Shown here: piece after piece, positions 11,239 through 21,731 of the stretch | How positions within the stretch are numbered: the first letter of the stretch is position 1 | Layout of the letters: every line of letters begins with the position of its first letter | NCBI GenBank assembly: GCA_034509925.1 | Contig: CM067533.1 | Location: 9,923,156 to 9,987,155 of the forward strand | Length of the DNA: 64,000 nucleotides | Origin: Hirudinaria manillensis | Lineage: Eukaryota; Annelida; Clitellata; Hirudinida; Hirudinidae | Reading direction: 5' to 3' | The notes under the pieces: model-generated | Databases searched by the model: none | Seen by the model: the letters and a program-made list of their open reading frames with translations, nothing else | Told to the model about the DNA's origin: nothing | Translations under genes and position numbers: made by a program

Positions 11239-13365
11239 TCATCCACTTTCTTCTTTGAGCTTTGAGATAAGGGCTTTTCTAAAGGAGTAGAGCTGTTTAC
11301 GCTTTTCAAAAAGTTTTCTCAGTTCTTCAGTATTTGGCTGCCAATGTCAACATGAAAATGTTTCAGCTGCATGCATAAAATTAAGTCCAAATCGAATCGA
11401 ATAGAAAGCACGACTTTCGTACCCGCACCGGTGGCATTTCAAAATCGTCTTCGGCTTTGCTCGGCGCCACGAGCGTGAAGAATCCATTCGAGAACACCCG
11501 AGGTTCTAATACGTTTTTGTTTTCGATGCATCCGATCACCTGAATGTCAACGGTTCTCTTGCTGGAAAATACGGGGCGAGAAACAAAACTGATGCAGCTT
11601 CCTAAAAAAAAAAAGAGCAAGATTCATATATTCACTTGTCAGTGGATTTCAATGGCTTATGGAAATAAGGTGAGTATTTGTGGTAAAAAATTTCATTAAT
11701 AGGTTAGGGTTAGGTCAACCCTTCTGTGAAATCACCTGGGGGCACAGGTTTGGACATGATGCAGTTGTCCAAGGATCCTGTGACCATGATGCGACCCGAA
11801 AGCTTGGAAGAGTGGGTGGCGGTGAATTCGTCCATCCATCTGTGTGGACGTTATAATTTAATTCATAATTTAATAAGTTTTGATGGGAGTCACTGTTAAG
11901 CAAACTTCTACTTTCAATCAATTGATAGCTTATCGTTAGCAACCTTAGTATCTCGCCTGCCTTACATCTGTTCAAGAGACTACAATGTGAGGGTGAAATG
12001 GAGTACATTGTCACTTCTGACTTGTCATCTGCGAATGGTTTTCTTACATTTTCAAAGAATCTTGGTTGAGCATTTTATCAAATGAATAGTTGTTATCATT
12101 TTTGTCTTGCTAAATTTAGAATGTTGTACCACATGAATAAAAGAATTGAAGATGAGACTAATCAATTCACATTAATAACTCCTTATCACCTGATAAAATT
12201 TCTTTGGCAACCCTGTTAATTTGTTCCATAACTTTCGCATCTTTGGCCATCTTGAGACTGTCGAGGTAATTCTGCATGGAAAGGTTCAGATGGCCATCTG
12301 ATAGATTTTTATCAATTACATGTGGATGTTGGTCTGATATCCGGTCTTCTTCTGACCTCAAGAATCCTATCTCACCATCCTTAACCTTTATTGGCACATA
12401 CCATAGCAAAGCTCTGTTCACCAATTTTCTTCTTCCAATGAAATCTTATTTAAATTAAAGTTATATTTCAATAGTTTAAACTATTATCTATCTCATAAAT
12501 GGAGCTTATGGTTGCATGTGTTCACTCATAAAAAAAAAAAGCTAGCAAAGTACCAATTGAATAGGAATAAACTTCAACATAGACCCTCAGTGATCTTCTC
12601 TTAACAAGGACAACCTTTGCTAGAAACTCCATGAGGTTGCCTACTCCTGCTGATCCCAGCATTTCAATCCTTTCCACTCCTACAAGAGCAGGATGGGGGG
12701 TTTCCCCTTTCTCATCCTTGAAAAGGTTTGCACACATACATAAATTCATTCTTAGTTGTTTATTATTAACATATCTTCAAAAGAGTGACAGGGGTGCTAA
12801 CTTTCTCACCAAACCTCAAGCAATGTTTTGAGGCAGCAACATCAGCAGATGCTTCTAACAATTCCAGCATAAGCCCTCCCTTTACCATACCAACCATTTG
12901 GGTGTCTTCAGGATGAACAACCCTAATAATTCATTTAAAAAAATAATAATTTAAGTCACACAGCATCACTGTATCACCCATAGTCTAAATTACATAAGTA
13001 AAATTAAATATTGCCTTACACTCACAAATTCATTGGTCAATTCCAATGAGTTTAACAGATTACAAGAGGTAAGGTAATAATTTAAAATTATTATTGAAGA
13101 AATTACACATTATTATGCCTATAATTTCACAAAATCTAATGTTATTAATCTATGTGACTAGTTTTATGATCACTTTCTGTTGTAATAAAAACATTACTTG
13201 GTATACTTCGCTAGAGGATATCTGTTTTTTGCGGAGGAAAAGGACCTAATTTAAATAAAAAAATTTCCCTTTTTATCTAAAATAATGTTGAAATATCCCA
13301 CAGGCAGACAACCTTAGAAATCTTTTCGTTAAACAATTCGAAACAATTTTGGAGCTAATCATCAT
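11239..13365 (-). CDS. ACOT7: Acyl-CoA thioesterase 7 (BACH-type, double hotdog), likely mitochondrial form
   Basis: Hydrolyses long-chain acyl-CoA to free fatty acid and CoA. Exons: 13313-13365, 13198-13245, 12810-12922, 12554-12706, 12190-12444, 11944-12028, 11736-11839, 11429-11601, 11239-11337. They give 360 aa with consistent phases. Residues 1-30 are basic, Ser-rich and free of acid (LTKRFLRSFSSAK), like a mitochondrial presequence. Hotdog 1 runs from VVHPED through KGGLMLELLE and SKHC to NRALLWYVP, which aligns with human NKATLWYVP. Hotdog 2 runs from ISPSHC through WMDEF to the FFTLVAP strand. In hotdog 1 the usual GNVHGG active-site turn reads GMVKGG, so the Asn and His are changed; the hotdog 2 WMDE Asp is kept. 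The gene is head-to-head with the NlpC/P60 gene. Alternative cytosolic first exons were not searched exhaustively. Confidence 0.9.
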
Positions 13366-13615
13366 AATAAATTTCAATATTCTTGTGAATATGATAGATA
13401 TGATTTTCGTTCAATTTATGAGAACGGGCAAAGTCTATTGACATCTATCCATATGTTGCAAATAAACACTTATTGACCCAAATATCAAACCTTTAAGTTC
13501 ACTTTTAGTGGGCGTCATAGTGACACTTCAAAAATAAACAAAGTTACAAATCAAATAACTGAGTAAATTGCGTAATTTTCAATTAGTGGCATTCACGAAG
13601 CTCCCCAGTATCGAA
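13366..13615. promoter_or_regulatory. Probable bidirectional promoter (ACOT7 / NlpC-P60 gene)
   Basis: Start codons at 13365 (minus) and 13616 (plus) leave 250 bp for two promoters and two 5' UTRs. No TATA box or known core element was obvious to me. Inferred from spacing only. Confidence 0.45.
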
Positions 13616-14890
13616 ATGGTTGATACTGAAAGTCTTTACGATAGCCCAGAAGACAAGCCAGATTACGTAGATCATAAAGAAAAATTCATCGAAGACGGAT
13701 CTTACGCATTCGGTAACTCGAAGGGCCACCTAAAATTTTCGGCATATGAAATCAACTTTGGAAAATCAAAAGTCTCTTTACAGCGAGCATTTCTAGATTA
13801 CAAGTTGAAAAGAAAAGTAAAATTTACCTGCTTTGACATCTTAAATAAATTACAAAAGATTTTATTTAAAATAACTCTGAATTAACTTCTACAGTTCGAT
13901 GCTAAAAATGTTTCAGTTATTTAATTTATAAACTAGAAAGAATTATTGGAGCACGACCGTGTTGCTTATTCACCCCCAAAATCTGAAGAAGACAAGCTGA
14001 AATTGAGGAACTTGTTCGTAGAACAAGCCAAAAAATATATCGGAGTTCCGTACTCAAAAAAGTACTGGACACCTGATGGTATTTTTAATTTGTTGTAATA
14101 AAAACATTTTGGCGTTATAGCATTTAAAAAATGTTTAGATCCAGAATTTTGCTCTCCACTTTTTCTTGACTGTTGCGGATTAATCCGGCGGGTCATGCTG
14201 GATTTAAAAAGAGAATTTGGCTTCTGTTTGGGTCCCTGGAACCAAAGTTACCAACACGACACATTGCCTATAACTCTGCAAAGTTTAGACGAGGTCAAAC
14301 CTGGAGATTTGGTCTTTACAGCTGCCACTTATTATAAACCAAGAGGTAAGCTAAAATTCGTTACTATCTACAAGTAATGTCATATTTTTCGAAGATTCTG
14401 TTTTTATGGACTATATTTTCTGGCACAGCATATGTGTAATTTAATTTTTATGACATAGACTTTTATAAATCTATTTTAAGTTAACACTTGATTTACCAAA
14501 TTAAGAGAAGCCACAAAAACATGATTTAACCCACGTCGAAATCCTTCTTGGAAACGGAACGAGGACCATCGCATCGAGATGGAGAGTGGGCAAGGTGCAA
14601 GAGTTCGATGACTACAGATTTGAATCTACTATCTACCACTCGCCCAAATACATTTTCAAATCCATAGAGACTTGGATTCAAGGAATTTGCAAGAGGTAAT
14701 CTAATTTTTTTGAGCATTCAGCGGTTTTGCTTGATGGTTATAACAATTCATCTTACGCAGTCACTGTGAAGAACACAGATGGCTCTGGAGATCAGAGCTG
14801 TTCATTCCATCCGAAAAATCCATCTTTATCTCCAGATCCGATTGTGACAACGATTTAGATCAGAACCAAAACGAAAAAACAGAAACATAA
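13616..14890 (+). CDS. NlpC/P60-fold cysteine peptidase/amidase-like protein
   Basis: Five exons (13616-13816, 13937-14078, 14139-14345, 14506-14695, 14761-14890) give 289 aa. ATG at 13616 is the first Met in an open frame after upstream non-coding sequence. The papain-like NlpC/P60 core is at about 85-240. It contains AKKYIGVPY, the catalytic Cys block FLDCCGLIRR, PGDLVF and the catalytic His block LTHVEILLGNG. The order and spacing match bacterial cell-wall endopeptidases, where the Cys and His form the active site. The N-terminal 80 residues are acidic/basic with no signal peptide, so the protein is probably cytosolic, and a peptidoglycan role is not assured. The C-terminus is an Asp/Asn/Gln-rich tail. 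Such proteins are rare in animals, and I know of no named animal orthologue. Five exons and local base composition show it is resident nuclear DNA. It is divergent from ACOT7. Confidence 0.8.
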
Positions 14891-15605
14891 TTTTTTAGCC
14901 TAAATTATCTAGAACCTGATAAACAATAATTTAAATGAATAAATATAAGCCACAAGATGGCACCTCTTTCCGAAACACAAGTTTGAAATAATACCTAAAA
15001 CACTACTCTGAAGACTATAACGAATTTTTGAACTGTTTGTTAATGGCGTAAAGACATTTATTTAATATCAATAAATTAACGAAATCTCCAACCCGTTATA
15101 TTTAATCGTTATCAATCATGCCACATTACTTCTGCTGTAATTAATGTTTTATATGATCATTAGTATGACATTATCATCGATTAATTAATAAATTAGGACT
15201 TTTTTTAGTTGGACAGATAGACCCAATATTTTAGCCCTTACATTATCTTGAAGATGTAAAAGACCAAATAAGTGCAGAGTGCTTTAGTTGTTTTCTAAAA
15301 TTTATTATATAATGTAAAAAGCGAATAAATTACAAGCAAATTAGCAATGTAACGTGCGCTCTATGTTTTTGTTTATTTCCAAAGCTATTTTGGGGAGGCT
15401 TTAATAGCGAAGATTCTACTCTCGATTTGATAGTCTTAACTATATAAGACGTACGTATAGAGTCATGAACTGCATTCTAGATAGTCATGAAATCACTTCT
15501 GCGGTCCATCTCAGACATGTCAAACTGAAATAGATACTAGAAGCTGCCAAAATTCGCGTCGAGAACAAAAGAAATTCACTGACCACTCAGATCATCAGTG
15601 ACGGA
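14891..15605. other. Short intergenic region before the FBXL20-type gene
   Basis: Holds the 3' UTR and probable poly(A) signal of the NlpC/P60 gene (AATAAA at 14938-14943) and the promoter/5' UTR of the next gene. TATATAA at about 15441 lies about 165 bp upstream of the FBXL20-type ATG and could be a TATA box. Nothing else is supported. Confidence 0.5.
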
Positions 15606-18600
15606 ATGAGCGAGCCCAGGAGGCATGCCAACGGTTATCACCGCCATCCAAGAAGCAAGAGAGAGGTTTGAACTCCCCACAGTGGGATTAGTCCATTTGG
15701 ATTTTACAAATGTTAAAAATTACGGGATGTTCATTTGGAGCTGGTGATCAGCTGGCCTGTGGGGATCCATGACCTTTTAATGTTTCTGATTGATTTGTTT
15801 GACTTTATTCTCTTATGAAGCAATGAATATTTTTAGATTTTGTTCTTAAGAAATGGCTTGTTATTTCAATACTCTCATTGCTTACTATCATCTAAGTGGG
15901 GAGTTTTTAAATGTTATCAACGAAATAAAGTGATTTTTAAAAGCATTTCAGCCTATTTATCTTGTTTCAGTAGTTTTGAAAATGTCAGAATTAGTTAAAT
16001 TGGGTACAAAATTTCCTTCATCAGGGGGCCAATTCTTCAGGCATCAACCTGATACACAGAATGCTGCCCAAAGAATTGCTACTGAGGTCTTACAAATCAA
16101 CATTGTAACCGTTTTCTTATTAAACGTGATAGTATCCAAAACGAGCAGTAGGATACTCGCGTCGATTAATCTATTGCTGCTATTAACTCTAGTTTCATTC
16201 TATTTCTTGTTTTGTCAGCTTAAATGTATTAGCATATTAAATGCATCATATGACAACATTGGAAATGGCAAGAATATTAATCAGTTCAATGTTCTGATTT
16301 GAATTATTTCAATAAGCAAAGCGATATCGATAGCAGCAAAGATCCCGATCATAAAAGCATCATCAAAACTTGGATTTCAGTATTTAAATATATTTCTGAT
16401 ATATTTCTTGAGAAAATATTTTATTAGGATAGTTATTTAAATTTGTAAAACTCAATGAAATTTATTTTTTCCATTGTAATCTTCAAAACTTATTCATCGT
16501 TTAAGGGTCTTTTCCTACCTGGATGTGACGAGTTTGTGCAGATGCGCTTGCGTCTGCAAATACTGGAATCAAATCGCCCTGGATGGGAGCAATTGGCAGA
16601 ATGTGGACCTCTTTTTTTTCCAGACGGACGTCGAGGTTTGTTTTCGTTTTTAAGCGGTCGACTGCTTCGTGCCTCGTTCAAGCAATAAAGAGTAAAATTA
16701 GGATGATGTTTTCAATGATTGAAATTTTGTATATCACTTGACGAATTACGTTAAAACAATTCGAGCCTTGGGTTGAGGTTAGGATTAGAATTAATGTTCT
16801 TGTTTTTATGCTTTTGTCATCGGTTCGACTAAATTCTGGAGGCTCGCTTTATTGCTTTTACTTAGGGACCGGTTGTGGAAAACCTTTCAAAGAGATGTGG
16901 TGGATTTCTCAAGTCCTTGAGCCTGAGAGGCTGCAAGTGTGTGACCGATGCTGCTCTGAAGTAAGGCATTGTCAACTTCACGATCGACTTCGTCGCCGCT
17001 CTGCGAGTCAACGCGACGCGTCGCGGATTCGTTTGCCGGGAACGGCGTTTTCGGCGACCGCGCACTTTGATTTTAACGGGATTTTAACGCTTTCTACTTT
17101 CCCGTCGTTTGAATCCGTTTGCTTCTCGAAGTTCGACGATCATCGGGGGTCGAAACGTTCGAAGTTTTACAGACGACCTATTATTAAAAAAACATTCGAC
17201 CATAACTTGCACGACGGCATTTGACTAAAATCATAAATTTTAAAGAATAATTTCTAGAAAGTTGCGTTCATCATAATTTATTTATTAACTAATTTTTGAC
17301 TTTAGCCAGGGTTCTCACTTGAGATTAATTATGTCTTGTATTTATTCATTATCTCCTGTTTCAAGTACTTTGTTCAACTAGATTTGCATGGTTATCCATT
17401 AATTCTCTATTTGTTTCTACATTTCAGAAGTGATTAATCTAATTTATTAATCATTTGATCAGGCGAGTAATGTTATTTTAATTTGTAATATGATGCTTAA
17501 AGTCGGAGGGTTGCTTTCGACAAAGCAGGGGTGAGATTGGGTGAAAAAGTTAAATATTAGCAACTGTTGCATTTATATTATCTTGTAACACATTCCTCTG
17601 ATTTAAGTCGTATGTCAAAGATTTTGTATTTGTTGTAGATTGTTTGCCCAGAACTGTCAAAACATTGGAATTTTGAATCTGAACGGTTGTACGAGTATCA
17701 CGGATGCGTAAGTCGTCCTTGGATTTGGATATTAGGATAGGATACGCAGACCTATTAGGATACTCAGATATATTAGGATAGGATAAGCAGACATATTAGG
17801 ATAGGATATGCAGACATATTAGGATAGGATACTCAGATATATTAGGATAGGATAAGCAGACATATTAGAATAGGATACCCAGACATATTAGGATAGGATA
17901 TGCAGACATATTAGGTAGGATACCCAGACACATTAGGATAGGATAAGCAGACATAAATTTGCTACTGAATATTATGAGATTATACAATTGTTTGCACATA
18001 ATTTTTACAGATAATTTGTTGCTCGTAGTTCTTTTTAAGGTTTTTATTGCCATGTTAGTATTTATTTAACGAGGGGATTTTTATGGATAGGACGGTCACG
18101 AAGTCACGAGCTGTGATCAATAATTGCATCATAAATAATCATAATAATAATATTATAGTAACAACTGCTGTTATGAAAAAGGCACCCTAAAAGTATAATG
18201 TTTTCTTGTCCTTTATTTCAGTGCCTGTGAAAGTCTTGGTCAGTACTGCCACAAGCTGACAAAATTGGACATCGATTCTTGTGCTTGCATTACGGACAGA
18301 TCTCTCGTGGCCCTGAGGTACGCTTCGCTCGTTTGCACTCCCGTTTTATTTATTCTCGATACGGATAATAACTTTTATTTATATTTATTTGGATTCTTAA
18401 ATGCCCTCCTGAATTAAAGTGATTAAATTGCTAATGTGCTTTCTCTACACTATATTATTATATCTTATAATTGGAATCATGCAATTAAATGCTTTGAGCA
18501 AATTTAGATTTTAAATTTTAATTTTAATTTAGAATTTTAAAAACCAATTTAAAAATCAGTATAAATTAAATACTTAATAATACTTTTTTTTAATACTTAA

Positions 18601-21600
18601 GTATCATTTGGACATTAAGCCATCTATAAAATAACTTAAAATATTAACTTAATGGACACTTTTAAAGCATGAAATTTCATGAAATCTGCATTCAAATAAT
18701 AAATAATATTCATTGTAAATACAATCCCCAGCAATGGATGCCCTAATCTGGAATCCATCAGCATTGCCTGGTGCGACCTGGTTACAGACGAAGGTGTTTC
18801 CTTATTGGTCGAAAAGTGTAACAAAATTGTGTCATTTAATGCCAAAGGGTGTCAACAGGTGATATAAATATTCTAAGATAAATATTCTAGTTGGATGATG
18901 ATGATGATTATGATAATGATTGATTTGATATAGAAGTTTTGATAGAGATGATGGTGTCCATCACATATTTAACTTGCTCAATTAAATTAAAGTTTTTAAT
19001 TATTCTTTTTCTTTAATTATACTATATTATGATAAAGTCCGAGAAAATCTATGCTTCGAGTGATTGAAACGTGTCGATCAATCAGTTGACAGATGTGGCA
19101 TTTGCCAGCATCGGACGACGCTGCAACAAGCTTAAAGTTCTAAACCTGCACGGCTGCATGGTGAGAGGAAATTGGAAACTTGTTCTTGTTTCAAAAATAA
19201 CTATTTTGAATTTTTGAATTTTCTTGAAGTCTGATAGAAATGTTTATGGAAGGTCTTATTATGCATTTCAGAGGATCACTGATGAAAGCATAATCGAAGT
19301 GAGCAGGGGCTGTCCACTCCTGACCTTCGTCTGTCTGTCCAAATGCGCTCGTCTGACGGACGCTTCCCTCGTCAACCTGGGTCTCCGATGTCATGAAATC
19401 AGGTTTTTTAAATCATATTAAATTTTTAATTGATTGCAATTGAATTAAATTGAATATGATCAGATGAATTACATGAAATCAAAGCGAAATTTTTGAATGA
19501 GGACATTTGTTAATAATAATAATAATAATTGTTGAGGCAAATGCTTTGTAAGCCTATTAACTAAGGTGATTACATTAAAGTGTTATTGAAATCTGAAATG
19601 ATTTATATCTCCTTTCACAGAACCTTAGAAGTGGCAGGATGTTCGCTTTTTTCAGACCACGGCTTTGAAGCCCTTACGAAGGTTGGTTTTTAGTTACATT
19701 TTTACCGTCTAAACATTAATTACATAAATTTATTTTATGTAAATTACTTGATTTCGCAATTTTAATCACAGATTTTTTGGGGCGTGGGGTGGCCGAATAA
19801 GCCGCGAACGACGCTAAAAAGCGACGTCGCGTTCGACGCCGGACGACGGCATCGAAAGCTCGGCGCGCGAGTCGACGTTTTGTGTCGTCGCGACGTGTCG
19901 TGTTCGAAACCCGGGTCGTGCTGCCGCTCGGGGAGCAACGCAGCATAAACGGTGAGCATTGTTCGTGACTCGCTCGTGGCAAACGTATGACTTCACTTGT
20001 CGTTATCATTTGCAACGAGTCAATATCATTTATATTCGAGAAAAGTTTTTGTATCCAACCACAGAATAGTCATTTCTTTGAGAGGATGGATTTGGAAGAT
20101 TGCATGCTGGTAAATTACGAATTATGGTTGCTAACATATTATTATTATTAACATATTAATATTAACATATTAATGTTGTGGAATTGTTACCATAGTTATT
20201 AGTATATTTTTGGGAGGACCACGGAACGACTCGGGTCGTTGCATTAACGCCGACTTGCGTTCCAGATAACGGACGTCACCATAAACCACCTGGCAACGAA
20301 CGCTCCACGACTTTCCATGCTCGTTAGTGCATATTAAAAGTTCAATCGTCTGCTTATTTCGTGGAAGGAATCGTTAAAAATAAAAAATCGTTAAAATTAA
20401 AAGTTAACCGCTGATTAAGAGGGCCTTCGATCGATCGCAGAGTCTGTCACATTGCGAACTGATAACGGACGAAGGAATCCAACACCTTTGCTCGAGCATC
20501 TGCGCCTCCGAAACCCTGGCCGTGGTCGAGTTGGACAACTGCCCCCTCGTCACAGACGCCTCCCTCGGGCACCTGTCCACCTGCAGGCACCTGCAGAGGG
20601 TGGAACTTTACGACTGTCAACTCATCACCAGGTCTGGCATCCAGAAACTCAAGGTCGGTCGCATTCGTTCGTTTAACATAAATAGGACCGTGGAGTTAAG
20701 AATATTATTTAAATTGTAATTAAGAATATTATTTAAATTGTAATTAAGAATATTATTTAAATTGTAATTAAGAATATTATTTAAATTGTAATTAAGAATA
20801 TTATTTAAATTGTAATTAAGAATATTATTTTAATTGTAATTAAGAATATTATTTTAATTGTAATTAAGAATATTATTTAAATCGTAATTAAGAATATTAT
20901 TTAAATTGTAATTAAGAATATTATTTAAATTGTAATTAAGAATATTATTTTAATTGTAATTAAGAATATTATTTAAATTGTAATTAAGAATATTATTTTA
21001 ATTGAAATTAAGAATATTATTTAAATTGTAATTAAGAATATTATTTTAATTGTAATTAAGAATATTATTTAAATTGTAATTAAGAATATTATTTTAATTG
21101 TAATTAAGAATATTATTTAAATTGTAATTAAGAATATTATTTTAATTGTAATTAAGAATATTATTTAAATTGTAATTAAGAATATTATTTAAATCGTAAT
21201 TAAGAATATTATTTAAATTGTAATTAAGAATATTATTTAAATTGTAATTAAGAATATTATTTTAATTGTAATTAAGAATATTATTTAAATTGTAATTAAG
21301 AATATTATTTTAATTGAAATTAAGAATATTATTTAAATTGTAATTAAGAATATTATTTTAATTGTAATTAAGAATATTATTTTAATTGTAATTAAGAATA
21401 TTATTTTAATTGTAATTAAGAATATTATTTTAATTGTAATTAAGAATATTATTTAAATTGTAATTAAGAATATTATTTTAATTGAAATTAAGAATATTAT
21501 TTAAATTGTAATTAAGAATATTATTTTAATTGTAATTAAGAATATTATTTAAATTGTAATTAAGAATATCCTGTACTGCCAGTAACAAAACAATAAATAT

Positions 21601-21727
21601 AATTCTAATGGACATTCAGAGCACCCTTCCCAATGTCAAGATCCACGCCTACTTTGCTCCCATCACTCCTCCGACGGATGGATCCGGACCGAGGAGGAGA
21701 TACTGCAGATGTTGTATCATCCTCTAA
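15606..21727 (+). CDS. FBXL20: F-box/LRR protein, FBXL20/FBXL2 type, with CAAX box
   Basis: Substrate receptor of an SCF (SKP1-CUL1-F-box) ubiquitin ligase. Exons: 15606-15665, 16025-16086, 16506-16635, 16866-16960, 17639-17707, 18222-18317, 18732-18858, 19086-19160, 19272-19402, 19621-19681, 20065-20109, 20266-20322, 20441-20653, 21620-21727. They give 442 aa (human FBXL20 is 436). The F-box at about 30-75 has LPKELLLRVFSYLDV and the ALDGSNWQ block. About 12 cysteine-containing leucine-rich repeats follow (L..L.L.GC..ITD pattern). The end has AYFAPITPP and CRCCIIL; CIIL is a CAAX box, with Leu favouring geranylgeranylation, so the protein is probably membrane anchored. The second exon lies in a different frame from the longest local ORF and was found by the LPKELLL motif. 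Introns hold two large minisatellites. A poly(A) signal overlaps the stop. Confidence 0.95.
17729..17955. repeat. 23 bp minisatellite, unit TATTAGGATAGGATAAGCAGACA
   Basis: About ten tandem variant copies in the FBXL20 intron 17708-18221. They start 22 bp after the donor site. Units differ mainly at AAG/TATG/ACC before CAGACA. Confidence 0.9.
19785..19945. other. CpG-dense block inside an FBXL20 intron
   Basis: A stretch rich in CG (for example gcgacgtcgcgttcgacg) within intron 19682-20064, in contrast to the AT-rich intron sequence around it. No exon could be joined in frame. Its function is unknown. Confidence 0.5.
20695..21569. repeat. 24 bp AT-rich satellite array (about 36 copies)
   Basis: A perfect-register array of the unit AATATTATTTAAATTGTAATTAAG (listed here as two halves: AATATTATTTAA, ATTGTAATTAAG). 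It fills most of the last FBXL20 intron (20654-21619). Variation is almost only TTTAAATTG versus TTTTAATTG, with rare ATCG and GAAAT copies. Confidence 0.97.
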
Positions 21728-21731
21728 TAAA
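21726..21731 (+). promoter_or_regulatory. Poly(A) signal AATAAA overlapping the FBXL20 stop codon
   Basis: The terminal TAA (21725-21727) shares bases with AATAAA, so the 3' UTR would be very short if this signal is used. Confidence 0.6.

Noticed and set aside
12815-12922. ACOT7 exon ending at 12815 joined to GATGAGAAAG
   Set aside because: The phases did not match. Using the donor at 12810 (GTGAGA) and the acceptor before GGGAAACC keeps frame and aligns with the family.
13516-13518. ATG at 13518 (MTPTKSELK) as the ACOT7 start
   Set aside because: Its donor is phase 1 and gives a stop in the next exon. The ATG at 13365 joins in phase and yields a presequence.
15976-16302. 108 aa frame starting MSELVKLGTKF
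   Set aside because: The true coding frame here is shifted: exon 16025-16086 encodes the F-box start LPKELLLR, and the longer frame is a shadow running into an intron.
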